Notes: a model not told the origin generated them from the letters alone. A stretch of 64,000 nt of DNA from Harmothoe impar (GCA_947462335.1 OX381720.1:3727501-3791500); one strand, 5' to 3'. Shown: positions 1 through 13,607, counted from the first letter of the stretch. Translations and numbers: made by a program.

Positions 1-59
1 TGTAGCTGATCGGTCGTTGTCACACGGTGCAGAAAATTTACTTTTTTTTTTTTTTTTTT

Positions 60-220
60 TAGAAAATCTATATTAGGACCACAGACGGGGCACATGTGTC
101 ACTTGTCGAATATAAGAGATACCAATGGGCTTTGTCGAATTTAAGAACTAGGTCTTGGCCATTGGCATTGTCTATTTTGAGAAGTAGTCTTGCCCGTCTT
201 GCCCCTTGTCGCCAACTCCC
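60..220. repeat. Degenerate dispersed repeat (CTTGTCGAATATAAG type)
   Basis: Contains phrases such as CACTTGTCGAATATAAGA and TTGTCGAATTTAAGAA that recur at 21240-21500 and in weaker form at 4080-4440, 6660-6800 and 46380-46490. This marks a dispersed, decayed non-coding transposon family. No coding content is seen. Confidence 0.5.
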
Positions 221-1362
221 AGCACCCCCTGTGTCTCTTTGTCCATATTGGCTAAAAACAGGACATTGTTGCCTTGGCTATTTTACCCCCCGTCTGGGTA
301 TCTTATTACTTAATCACTTCGTCTTGACCCTGTGGGGCAGTGGGTATATGGAATAACCGTGTCCAGGTGTACTCTATCTGACACATAACCGAAGGTTACT
401 GAGTTATGTAATAATACCTGACCTATGAGGCCGCCAGTCAGTTTGCCGTGATTATTTTGACACACTCTCAGTTACTCGTAGGACATCTAATACATAATTA
501 GACTCAGCATCATATAAGACAGTCTCGGCCACGCCGGCTGCATATCGGACCAGGGGGATAGTCTGGCAGCGACTCGCCACCCCGTCCACAAGCTGTGTAC
601 AGCACCCCGTTTCTCTTTGTCCATATTGGCTAAAAAACAGGGCATTGTTGACTTGGCTATTTTACCCGTCTGGGTCTTATTATTTAATCACCTCGTCTTG
701 ACCCTGTGGGGCAGCGGGTATATGGAATAACCGTGTCCAAGCGTACTCTATCTAACACATAACCGAAAGTTACTGAGTTATGTAATAATAACTGACCTAT
801 GAGGTCGCCAGTCAGTTTGCCGTGATTATTTTGACACACTCTCAGTTACTCGTAGGGAATCTAATACATAATTAGACTCAGCATCATATAAGACAGTCTC
901 GGCCACGCCGGCTGCATATCGGACCAGGGAGATAGTCTGGCAGCGACCCGCCAGCCCGTCCACAACCTGTGTACAGCACCCCGTGTCTCTTTGTCCATAT
1001 TGGCTAAAAAAACAGGTCATTGTTGACTTTGGCTATTTTACCCGTCTGGGTCTTATTATTTAAATCACCTCGTCTTGACCCTGTGGGGCAGTGGGTATAT
1101 GGAATAACCGTGTCCAAGTGTACTCTATCTAACACATAACCAAAGGTTACTGAGTTATGTAATAATAACCGCCCTATAATCCTATGAAGTCGCCAGTCAG
1201 TTTGCCGTGATTATTTTGACATACTCTCAGTTACTCGTAGGGTATCTAATACATAATTCGACTCAGCATCATATAAGACAGTCTCGGCCGCGCCAGCCGC
1301 ATATCGTACCAGAGGGATAGTCTGGCAGCAACCCGCCATCCCGTCCACAATCTGTGTACAGC
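221..1362. repeat. Tandem repeat, three ~375-bp units
   Basis: Three consecutive near-identical units start at 221, 601 and 975, each with CTCTTTGTCCATATTGGCTA near its start. The third decays at about 1362, where GTACAGCAG leads into unrelated sequence. Unit spacings are 380 and 374 bases. Stop codons in every frame argue against coding. The first unit merges upstream with the dispersed repeat at 60-220, so the array probably grew from part of a transposon. Confidence 0.85.
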
Positions 1363-1886
1363 AGTCTGGACCAGACCACCAACTCTGGGTATAGCATTCG
1401 GGATGACTGGAGCAAGACTGGATCTAACCCTTTAATAGTCGCATAGCGCTTTAATGTGCAGTGCCCGTTGTCGTCATAAGCCATGAATGCAGCACTCAGA
1501 GTTCCTCACCAGGGCTGCATGCATGCATACACTGGCATATCGACAAAGAGCGTAGCGCATTAAAGCACTATGCTACCTTTAGCATTAAAGCGCTGAGGGG
1601 TTATTTTTTGATAGTGTAGAACCAATATCTGTCTAATTAAACTCCTTATCAGTGCTGTTTTTTTTTCACATACAAAAGAATTAGGTAATGGCGCTCCGCC
1701 ATGTATTGGATAACCACTGCAGCGCGACTCTGAAAAGCGGCGGCGGTGAATTTCCATTTAGATCCTGAAAAGGGGGGCGGTCAGATGTCGTCAAGGCCCT
1801 GATAAGTAGGGCAGTTCAAATCATATGATTACATTGAGCTAATTTTCTTGCTGAAAGGAATGAATAATTGTATTTGTATAAAATTC
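1363..1886. other. Stretch without a recognisable gene
   Basis: No supported coding sequence. The part at 1490-1570 (GCAGCACTCAGAGTT, CATGCATGCAT, GACAAAGAGCG) resembles the GCAGC/CATGATGCA palindromic MITE family found at 36900-37480 and in GPR143 introns. Confidence 0.5.
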
Positions 1887-1921
1887 ACACACACACACAC
1901 ACACACACACACCCGCCCACC

Positions 1922-2000
<79 letters not shown>
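1887..2000. repeat. (CA)n microsatellite with CCCA interruption
   Basis: Long uninterrupted CA dinucleotide runs are broken by a short CCCA block near 1912-1931 and a CATACA interruption. Minus-strand open frames here are only Val/Cys translations of the repeat. Confidence 0.95.
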
Positions 2001-2002
<2 letters not shown>

Positions 2003-2245
2003 ACACCTGATGATCTCCACACGATGACCTGATTGCCCTTCCTAAAAAAACAAAAAACACAAAAAGCCCAACTCGATCTACCTACTCAACAGGGTTTCAG
2101 TGTAGAGCGTATTAGGGGTTTTTCTGATGCGTATATTATATTGAGATTGATTTTCAACTTTTGTGATCAGTGGTTGGTCCTTAAAAGGACCGTTTGGTAG
2201 AGAGAGAGGGTCGCAGGGACCTTGCTGCTGAAGCGGAGGGCGTGG

Positions 2246-2599
2246 TCATAACGCGTGGTGGTCCTTCAGCAGCTCCTCCAGCACGGCGGGCGGTAGTCCT
2301 TCCTCCATGCAGACTTGCTGCTTGACTCGCTCCACGCACTGGCGGATGAGTTGATCAGCGACGTTCGCGATCAGCTCATCCACCACACCCTCTGCTTCAG
2401 CAGCAGTCCGCTGTCTCTCCTCTCTCTGTAGCGAGGCTACGAACTGCTTCTCCACGGCCGCATCGATCATAGATCGAGAAACGGCCACGAAGTTCTGTCT
2501 CTCCGCCTCCTCTCTCTGTAGCACGGCTACGAATTCCTTCTCCACGGCCGCATCGATCATAGATCGAGAAACGGCCACGAAGTTCACTCCGTGAGCCAT
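2246..2599 (-). CDS. Unrecognised small ORF (117 aa) with an internal 30-residue duplication
   Basis: An ATG-initiated frame starts MAHGVNFVAVSRS and ends EELLKDHHAL. Residues ~6-35 and ~36-65 are a direct duplication (NFVAVSRSMIDAAVEK... twice) encoded by a 90-bp tandem repeat with almost no divergence. The remainder is predicted helical and charged (DELIANVADQLIRQCVERV). The open frame also continues upstream of this Met without another ATG. A palindromic TGACGTCA (CRE-type) lies about 35 bases upstream in a CpG-richer patch, which could be a promoter. I do not recognise the family. It could be a short gene, a retrocopied fragment or a chance frame. The low-complexity hydrophilic composition and clean duplication make a real or recently real gene possible, not established. 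Confidence 0.3.
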   Translation of the reverse strand: MAHGVNFVAVSRSMIDAAVEKEFVAVLQREEAERQNFVAVSRSMIDAAVEKQFVASLQREERQRTAAEAEGVVDELIANVADQLIRQCVERVKQQVCMEEGLPPAVLEELLKDHHAL

Positions 2600-2739
2600 T
2601 TTGTCGAACTGACTTCCTAGCCGCCTGAGAGATGCTGACGTCACACTATTTTCGACGACGCTATGACGCGCACGAGGTAGACAGACGACGTCGTTTCACT
2701 TCCTTATTTGGAGTTTGGGACCTTGTGACACCGAAGTCA

Positions 2740-2951
2740 TACCGTACGGTCGCGATAAAGCAACTAGTGTTGAAAAGCGCGCCGGTCTTGTATAAGCGCC
2801 GGAGTATAAGAGCCTCCAAATGTTTTTTCTCAAGCACTAAAATCGCGACTTTGAATAAGCGCCAGCGCCTGGCTTGTATATAGCTCCTGAGTAAGAACTT
2901 CACCGAATTGAAAAGCGCTCCCTCAGAGCCCTTAATCGCGACAGTACGGTA
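2740..2951. mobile_element. TA-flanked palindromic MITE (CCGTAC..TCGCGAT termini), copy 1
   Basis: TACCGTACGGTCGCGAT at the left matches, inverted, ATCGCGACAGTACGGTA at the right. Flanking TA dinucleotides suggest a Tc1/mariner-type target. The interior holds GTATAAGCGCC phrases but no ORF. The same family occurs at 46884-47080 and as a fragment near 63355-63480. Confidence 0.75.
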
Positions 2952-4977
2952 CAAATCTGATGTCAACCCGCGCCAAAACCAAAAAGGGTGTTCCGGTCAC
3001 ACGTACCTACGACGAGCGACCTTCAGCTATCACCACGTGAAGAGTTGGAAATAAATTTTGTACGGCAAGAAAACTGAAAACTGATAACGATTCCATTAGA
3101 TAAGTATTTGGTTCCAATCTATGGCGAGATATTTCCACCAGAGCGATTGATTTATATGTCTGTAAGGTTTAGCTCTCCAACACTCTCCAATATCCGCCGG
3201 TGCACGACGGTCGCCGCCCATCATTAGTGACAACTAAACTTCTGCTGGAGAGTGAAAGTTACGTTGAGTCTTGAGGTGCGCAGAGATACTATCTGCCGCA
3301 GCCTGATTTTAGTTCCACGCTATTTAGATAACCGCCCCATTTAAAATCTCTCTCTCGATCCTAGAAAAGGAAAAAAAGGCTAGAGTTTATCATGGACGCG
3401 TCTCAGTTTTAGTCAAGCCGTAAAGTGAAGAACCCGAGCTTGTACATATACCCACGTGAGGAGTGACATAGCGGGGCGTTCAGTTAGTACTGAGTCTATA
3501 GTCAAGGTCAAGTTCCACTCTCTAAACAGAGCTTTAGCGACTCCGTCATCTAGACTAGACCGCGCGCGCGATTTTTTTTGCTGAAGCAGCTAATCGATGG
3601 AAACGTAGAGAAGACGTACTCGATCAAAAACTGCTTCAGAGACTTGTTATCAGGTATTAACAGTTAAATCAAAATATTTCAAAACATCCAGAAAAGCAGA
3701 ATGACATGTCCTACGAGCTACAGCCGGGCACTGACGAGCAGACGCCGCTGACGTCATTTCAATCAGGTCGCAGCGCTTTTTAGACACCTTTTCTGTAGGA
3801 CCCGTCTCATACCTTAGTATATAATACCGTAAACGCCGGGTGATTAGTATATGATCACATTGACAGTCGCGGATCCACGAAGAGGCTGGATAAGCCACGA
3901 GCGGACCCGCGACTGCAATGTGACATAATCTTACCATGCGCTTTGTTTTGTTTTTGTTTCTATTTACAACAGCAAACATTTCAACAGCCTATTGTTTTTT
4001 TAAAATGATGAAAAATTGGCCCAAAAAAAAGTAAACATTTTAGAGCTAAATTTGTGGAGGATAGCCGGACATGCTGATGTCACTAGACCCCTAAATTCGA
4101 TATGGTGACATGGTCATTTTCTTAAAAATCGATACGACGACACGGACACGGACATCTAAGTGACATGGGCCATGGGGCATTTCTTGAGTCCGACATGTGA
4201 CATGGACCATAGTGACATGAGGAAAAAAAAATGTTCGAAGAGTGCATCAGAAAAAGTACCATTTCAAACCTAAGCATTTCGCCAAATTTTTTTTTTTCTT
4301 TTTTTTCTTGGATGGTACCCGGCTTTGCGGTGTCTGGGTCCTTAAAAATGTACCAGAATGCTCAAATTCGGGTTCTAAATATTTTCAAAAAACGTTTTCT
4401 CCCTTAGTGACGTGTGACACGGGCATTTCTTAAATTCGACATACGGCTGCATGGGGAGGACCCACCCGTCAAGGGCCCCATGATGACTCATACCCGCCGC
4501 GTTCAGTCAATCAACCGAGATCTTTTTCTGTGGTGGTGTAGAAGGATCTCCCCCCTGAGGTTACAAAGTCACCTCTTTATTTAAGGGGCTACGAGCCGCA
4601 AAGTCGCTTTCGCAAAGTCGCAAGAAATATTCAAGTCAAAAAGTCAAATTCATCAACTATCAGTACAGTCGTTTGAAAGTCATCAAGTCACCGAAAAACT
4701 CCTCTACAGTCACCTCCGACTCGCCTCCTCCCTACCCCCCCTAAAGGGGGGTAAGGAGGAAGCGATTCCCTAGAGATCAGATAATTTTTTTTTTTCTCCC
4801 GAGCAGACCCCAAAGGCCCCCCTCCCCCCCAAGTGCCCGCCCACCCCATAAATAGTGCCCCCCTCCCCCCCCTCCCCTCCCCATGCATCTTAAAGTGCCC
4901 CCCTCCCCCCCTCCCCTCCCCTCCCCTCCCCTCCCCTCCCCTCCCCTGCCCCCTTATAGAAGCCTCTCATTAGCTAG
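2952..4977. other. Intergenic stretch with decayed repeats and a CCCTCCCC tract
   Basis: No supported gene. 4080-4440 carries repeated phrases of the type GACATGGTGACATGG and AAATTCGACAT, related to other copies at 6660-6800 and 46380-46490. 4720-4950 is a polypyrimidine stretch with (CCCCTCCCCT)n; open frames across it are compositional. A 109-codon minus frame near 3650-3979 has no recognisable domain. Confidence 0.6.
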
Positions 4978-5502
4978 TCCAAGTCATGTGACCAAAAGAG
5001 AGGCGTAGTCTGTCTATTGTCTATATTATGCAAATGAGGGAGGGGGTCAGGTCACGTGACCAAGGGGGTGTGGCCTATTTTCCAAATAAAGAGCGCATCC
5101 GGTCACGTGACCAAAGGGGTGTGGTCCTATTATGCAAATGAGGGGGTCACGTGACCCATTATTATGCAAATGAGGGAGTCACGTGACCAAATGGAAGCCA
5201 CTGATTGGCTGGTGATCAAAGGGGCGTAGTCTACTATGCAAATGAGGGGGTCACGTGATCAAGGGGGCGTGGCCTATTATGCAAATGAGGGGGTCACGTG
5301 ACCAAATGGTGGCCCCTGATTGGCTGGTGATCAAGGGGGCGTGGCCTATTACGTAATTATGCAAATGAGGGGGCGTGGCCTATTACGTAATTATGCAAAT
5401 GAGGGGGTCACGTGACCAAATGGAGGCCTCTGATTGGCTGCAGGTCGATTGAGTAATAAACAGTAGTTAACTATAGTCCCGTTCCGATACATACTATACT
5501 AC

Positions 5503-5503
<1 letters not shown>
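4978..5503 (-). mobile_element. Terminus of a second Polinton-family element, inserted in the Toll gene
   Basis: Read on the minus strand from 5503, the sequence begins AGTAGTATAGTATGTATCGG and follows the left terminus of the complete Polinton (9907 onward) for about 100 bases, including the GGAACGGGACTAT segment and the CAGCCAATCAGAGGCC box. It then diverges into an array of ATTTGCAT octamers, CACGTG E-boxes and inverted CCAAT boxes down to about 4978. Its outer end abuts the Toll coding sequence at 5504 (flank AGTGTG on the minus strand). No partner terminus or Polinton gene is visible between 1 and 4977, so the body is deleted, diverged or lies to the left of the window. Confidence 0.8.
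5030..5440. promoter_or_regulatory. Array of octamer, E-box and CCAAT modules
   Basis: About seven copies of TATGCAAATGAGG (POU octamer ATGCAAAT) alternate with about seven CACGTG E-boxes and three ATTGGCTG (inverted CCAAT) boxes, plus repeated GTGGCCTATTA spacers. Motif identity is seen directly. A promoter or enhancer role inside the transposon terminus is inference. Confidence 0.5.
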
Positions 5504-9685
<4,182 letters not shown>

Positions 9686-9841
9686 GATTTCAACACAGTG
9701 AACTGAAAAAAAGAGCAAGGGTTTATTGCATGGCACTAAATGATCAAATGTTTTTATAAAATGCATCAGCTAAAATCAAGCCATAAATGCAGGCACATCG
9801 TAAGGATGCACTTAAGATTCCAAGATTACAGAGGGTATCAA

Positions 9842-9906
9842 TTCTTGTCTTTTCAGTCACCATGTGTGTTGGTAAGTCACCGTGTGTGTTGGTAAGTCGC
9901 CATGTG
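9842..9906. repeat. 20-bp minisatellite, left half, split by the Polinton
   Basis: Units of the form CACCATGTGTGTTGGTAAGT stand to the left of the Polinton and continue on its right side (20324-20405) as CATGTGTGTTGGTCAGTCAC. The last left unit ends with CATGTG at 9901-9906, the left copy of the target duplication. The left units carry GGTAAGT and the right units GGTCAGT. Confidence 0.8.
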
Positions 9907-10327
9907 AGTAGTATAGTATGTATCGGAACGGGACTATGGTTAACTACTGTTTATTACTCAATCGATATGCAGCCAATCAGAGGCCGCCATTTGGTCACGT
10001 GACCCGTTGCCATGGTAACGTGACCTACTTAGGGCTCTCAGCCAATCAGAAGCCAGCATTCTGGGTGACCTACTGACCTACTTAGAAGCTCTCAGCCAAT
10101 CAGAGGCCGGCATTCTGGTAACCATGGTAACGTGACCTACTTACGTCACGTGACCTACTTAGGCTCAGCCAATCAGAAGCCGGCATTCTGGTAACTAGGG
10201 TAACGTGACCTACTTAGGGTTTTGTTTGTAAACAACACCACGTGGCTCTCTTGTTTGTAAACAACACCACGTGACACGTGACTGTTTGTAAACAAACAAC
10301 TTATATATAGAAAATAAACACAACAAG
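9907..10327 (+). repeat. Left terminal inverted repeat of the Polinton
   Basis: Matches 19921-20323 inverted almost throughout, ending internally at the TATATATAGAAAATAAAC/CAACAAG block. It holds four GCCAATCAG boxes, five CACGTG E-boxes and several GTAAACA forkhead-like motifs. It has ~35 bases (GGAACGGGACTATGG to TTATTACTC, about 9926-9960) that the right repeat lacks but the element end at 5503 shares. Confidence 0.93.
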
Positions 10328-10415
10328 TTCCATGTTATGTTAAAATTATATTTTCAAAAAAAATGCACATCTGTTACAGCGTCTATGTGTAACTACGCAC
10401 GTTCTCATTCAAACA

Positions 10416-11051
10416 CTATAACACTATCATACCGTAGCAGCAGCAGGTAGGACCGGAAGAAAAGCAAGCGCACGAGCAGAAGCGACGACACCATTTGCAC
10501 CATCCGGCCGTCGCGTTGGTAGCCCTACTACCCGTCGCGCGTTCAACTGGAGGTTTAAGAGTGACAAATGACGATTCTTTGTCGACGCGACTGCTAACAT
10601 CAGCAGCATCAGCAGCATCGGCAGCATCGGCAGCAGCATCGGCAGCAGCGGCAGCAGCCTCGGCAGCAGCGGTAGCAGCAGCAGCAGCAGCGGCAGCAGC
10701 AGTAGCGTGAGCATTAGCAACAACAGCAGCAGCGACAGTAGCAAGGGCGGCAGAGCGGGCACTAGCAGCGTTATCAGCGGCGACATCGGCAGCCGCAACA
10801 GCATCAGCAGCAGCAGCGTCGGCATCGGTGGCATGAGTAGCTGCATCGGCGGCAGCAACAGCAGCAGTCACAGCCGCAGCGGCAACAACAACAACGTCAT
10901 CACAACCAGCGTCACTAACAGCCGCAGTAAATGCAGCAGTAGCACGCTGAGCAGCACTAGCAGCAGCAGTAGCAGAGGCTACAGCATCAGCTTCACATTC
11001 GCGCGCCGCTTCGTCATTCCGCTTCATGTCACGGTAGCAACTTTCCATCAT
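10416..11051 (-). CDS. Alanine-rich protein of unknown function, antisense to the virion genes
   Basis: The first ATG is at 11051 (MMESCYRDMKRND), giving about 211 residues. The open frame extends further upstream through a (CTA)n-derived Leu run, but without another ATG. A TATATAA box at 11172-11178 on this strand would put transcription start near 11140, so that the Leu run is 5' UTR. The middle ~120 residues are Ala with regularly spaced Asp and Thr (AADAADAADAAD), encoded by an imperfect GCN repeat, followed by a Cys-rich tail (WCKWCRRFCSCACFSS). It ends about 90 bases inside the left inverted repeat. No family is recognised. The repeat composition alone can keep several frames open, so coding is plausible but unproven. 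Confidence 0.4.
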   Translation of the reverse strand: MMESCYRDMKRNDEAARECEADAVASATAAASAAQRATAAFTAAVSDAGCDDVVVVAAAAVTAAVAAADAATHATDADAAAADAVAAADVAADNAASARSAALATVAAAVVANAHATAAAAAAAAATAAAEAAAAAADAAADAADAADAADVSSRVDKESSFVTLKPPVERATGSRATNATAGWCKWCRRFCSCACFSSGPTCCCYGMIVL

Positions 11052-11078
11052 GGGGATCTGCAAATTGAGGCGCGGTGC

Positions 11079-11129
<51 letters not shown>

Positions 11130-11130
11130 C
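10590..11130. repeat. Imperfect CAG/GCA/AGT trinucleotide repeat region
   Basis: Long runs of CAGCAG, GCAGCA and AACAGC at 10597-10975 and a pure (TAG)n run near 11087-11128. Three overlapping frames on both strands are open because of this composition. Confidence 0.9.
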
Positions 11131-11171
11131 GTGAACGATGATGACGATGCCGAATACGGTTTCACTCCCCC

Positions 11172-11178
11172 TTATATA
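11172..11178 (-). promoter_or_regulatory. TATA box for the alanine-rich minus-strand gene
   Basis: TATATAAG on the minus strand lies about 120 bases upstream of the first ATG of the alanine-rich frame. With a usual 30-base spacing, transcription would start near 11140. Confidence 0.45.
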
Positions 11179-11681
11179 CCCTTACTCCCCCCTTTTTTCA
11201 AGCCAGCTGCCCCCTCACGGCAGGTCTTTAGATTAGCCTTAAGTCGCTTACTACGCGCTCATCATCCCTCTAATCACATTTTCCAGCCGCCGGCCAGCTG
11301 ACTGCTGACGACAGGAGAGGGTGATTTGTTTTTCTTTAGATTTAAGCCGCTTACCACACGCGCACCCTCTAGTCACAGACAGAGTGACAGAAAGGGAGGG
11401 GGTCGCTTTGTTCACGCTACCTGTAGTTGTTTTTCTATACACACGCTGAGCCCATGACCTGCTAATCCTTTATACTGGTAACACGCGTTCAACTAATTAC
11501 ACTATTGTATGACAGTCGGTACACTGATTAATTTTAAACCACCCTCCCATCTGGATCCATGTCTGGTGGGTGGAAGGATCCAGCTGAAAAGCGTGATTAG
11601 GGCTTTTGTTTCTCTTATGATAGCAGCAGGTCAGCATGCGACAGCTGAAAATGTCAGACTAAGTCGAACTCTCGCCGCTCC

Positions 11682-11688
11682 TATAAAA
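11682..11688 (+). promoter_or_regulatory. TATA box for the 216-residue ORF
   Basis: CTATAAAAGACTG stands 219 bases before the ATG at 11907. A start near 11713 would leave a pyrimidine-rich ~190-base leader. Together with the opposite TATA at 11172 it forms a divergent promoter block inside the Polinton. Confidence 0.5.
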
Positions 11689-11906
11689 GACTGAGATGCA
11701 TCTCTCTTTCCACACACCCTTCTACCATCGCCGCCGACACCGCCACCGCCGGCCAGCCGACCGCCGCCACCGCCTGCAGTCACCGCCATCACGCCGGCAG
11801 GGAATTTTGAGCTGAGTCTGCTTATTGCTTATTTTTTTTCTTTGAGCTTTTTGTTTTTTTAAATTTTTATTTTCACTCAGTCTTTTTTGTTTCGGAGGAA
11901 AGAAAT

Positions 11907-12557
11907 ATGGCGCTGCAGAGGGCGCGAGTTTCTAAAAGACGGTCGCGCGAACAAAGTGCTCTCCTCAACTGCCCGGCTATTTTTTTATCTCAAAAGAGAG
12001 AGCGTCACGTAGTTGAGGTTCACGCTTCTCTTGAAGCGTACCGAATTATCGAGAAAAGCAAAGCTGAGCGCCATCGTCGTTATACAAGAGCGGAAAAGGA
12101 AAACGTAGCGACATGGCCGAGAGCCGTCTTCTCAGAACAGTATTTACTCTACCATTGCATAACAGCCGCTCTCAGCGCCCCCACTCGTAGGGCGTTTCAT
12201 GAAAAGAAAGAGCGCCGCTACTCTCCTCACCCTGCCTCCTCTTATAAAGTGAGAATAAGCGCTATGAAACGATTCGACAAACCGATCGGTTTCTTTGGAG
12301 CGACTGCAGCTCCCACTCGGTGGGCACGCGTTGTGGCCGACGTGAACACGGTCTCTAAACGTTTCGACGTCGTCACTTGTTATCCCGCATATTGCAACGC
12401 AGCCGAATTGAAGAAGATAGGGACGCACCATTTTAAACCATACGCTCCAATATGTATTTGTCACCGCCGCGCTCACACGCCTTATTGCTTTTTCGAGACG
12501 ATCGTGTCACAACACAGAAATAGAAAAAAAAGCGGCAAAGTGACGAGCTTTGCCTAA
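11907..12557 (+). CDS. Basic protein of unknown function (216 aa), Polinton-encoded
   Basis: The ATG follows a purine-rich stretch (GGAGGAAAGAAAT). The N-terminal ~75 residues are strongly basic and helical (ARVSKRRSREQ; KSKAERHRRYTRAEKE), suggesting nucleic-acid binding. The C-terminal third is Cys/His-rich (VVTCYPAYCN; HHFKPYAPICICHRRAH), which could bind zinc. It occupies the place where a replication gene would be expected but shows no polymerase, helicase or Rep motif that I can see. It is followed by a poly-A-signal-like AATAAATAAAT run and a perfect hairpin, so it probably forms its own transcription unit. Function unknown. Confidence 0.55.
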   Translation: MALQRARVSKRRSREQSALLNCPAIFLSQKRERHVVEVHASLEAYRIIEKSKAERHRRYTRAEKENVATWPRAVFSEQYLLYHCITAALSAPTRRAFHEKKERRYSPHPASSYKVRISAMKRFDKPIGFFGATAAPTRWARVVADVNTVSKRFDVVTCYPAYCNAAELKKIGTHHFKPYAPICICHRRAHTPYCFFETIVSQHRNRKKSGKVTSFA

Positions 12558-12593
12558 ATGATCAAAAAAAATAAAAATAAATAAATTAATCTC

Positions 12594-12618
12594 CTCCTCC
12601 TCCTCCTCCTCCTCCTCT
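12594..12618. repeat. (TCC)n run
   Basis: A short pure trinucleotide run, (CTC)8 or so, followed by a poly-T stretch. Confidence 0.9.
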
Positions 12619-12640
12619 TCTTTTTTTAAAAAAATAAATA

Positions 12641-12673
12641 TTTGTATCAGACTCCTCTGGAGTCTGATACAAA
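12641..12673. terminator. Perfect 15-bp hairpin between Polinton transcription units
   Basis: TTTGTATCAGACTCC and its exact complement are separated by a 3-base loop TCT. It lies after the 216-residue ORF and its AATAAA-like run and before the ATPase gene. A role in 3'-end formation, RNA stability or as a regulatory RNA structure is inference; the structure itself is exact. Confidence 0.6.
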
Positions 12674-12889
12674 CATTTATGACTATTGAGTGAAAATAGA
12701 ATTTTATCGCAAAAATAAAAAGAAAAAAAAGTCACTTCTGCCGCCGCTACTGTGACACCGGCCGGTATCAATAAAAAGGTCGGCTGACTTTTCTCCACAA
12801 CCATTCACTACCGACCGTTGTAGTGAGAAACACAGCAGACAGTCAGACACACAACTACTCTCTGACGCGTCCTGAAAAAAAACAAAAAA

Positions 12890-13602
12890 ATGTCGAGTAG
12901 TAAAAGCAAACTCTTCACAGAAATTCATTTCGACGCTCGACTACAAGGACCCTTTAGTTGTATCATTAGCGGTCCGTCGGGTTGTGGAAAATCGCGCTTG
13001 GTGGATCAATTTCTGAGCGACGTGAACAATTTGGTCACGCCGCCGGTGGAAAAGACTTTTTACCATTACGGCGAGTGGCAACCTCTGTTTGAAAAAATGC
13101 AAAATCAGTACGGTGTGGAATTCAGAGAAGGTCTTCCTAGCAAAGAGTCTATAGCGGGAGACGTGGAAGTAGCAGAAGACGCTTTACGACCACACACTCT
13201 ACTGATATTGGACGATCTGATGAGCAGTTCCAATCAGCAAGTGGTAGCCGACATCTTTACTAAATACTCGCATCACTGAGCGTCATATATATCACTCAGA
13301 ACCTATTCCAGAAATCACCCGACTTTCGAACTATGAGTCTGAACGCTCACTACATGATCGTTTTCAAGAACCCGCGCGACATGGGGCAAATAGCTAGTCT
13401 GTCTCGCCAGGTGTTTCCCTCCAACGCGGCGGCCCTCTCTAGTATATTTACCCATGAACTCAAGCGACCTCACTCATACCTCCTTCTGGACTTCAAGCAG
13501 TCAACACCTGACGATCTGAGAATACGCTCCTCTTTGACGTCCATACACTCTCAGCTAGTATTCGTACCGCTAGACAAAAAAAAGAACAAGAGAAAGCAGT
13601 AG
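12890..13602 (+). pseudogene. Polinton/adintovirus genome-packaging ATPase (A32/FtsK-like), frameshifted
   Basis: P-loop ATPase that in this virus group drives genome packaging into the capsid. The first part (12890-13279, 129 residues) has Walker A GPSGCGKS at residues 28-35 and Walker B LLILDDLM with Asp108-Asp109. The frame then ends at TGA 13277-13279. The family's downstream part, including SLNAHYMIVFKNPRD and the C-terminal region, continues in a different frame to 13602; an ATG occurs at 13333 in that frame. One frameshift near 13277 therefore separates the motor motifs from the sensor region. AATAAAAAG at 12770 may serve as a TATA-like element. The next gene starts 5 bases after the stop. 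The break could be a true mutation or an assembly error. Confidence 0.88.
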
Positions 13603-13607
13603 CAAAA

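Noticed and set aside
1829..2060. Cys/Val-rich minus-strand frames
   Set aside because: Translation of the CA microsatellite.
3650..3979. 109-codon minus-strand frame
   Set aside because: No domain, no good start context and no repeat-free homology signal; likely chance.
10427..11090. Overlapping Leu-rich, Ser-rich and Ala-rich frames over the CAG-type region
   Set aside because: Trinucleotide composition keeps all frames open. Only the Ala-rich minus frame has a TATA box, an ATG and a non-repeat tail, so only it is listed.
9907..12890. Search for PolB, helicase or Rep motifs in the left third of the Polinton
   Set aside because: No YCDTDS-like, DxxSLYP-like or other polymerase motif was seen in any frame; reported as an absence, not as a hidden gene.
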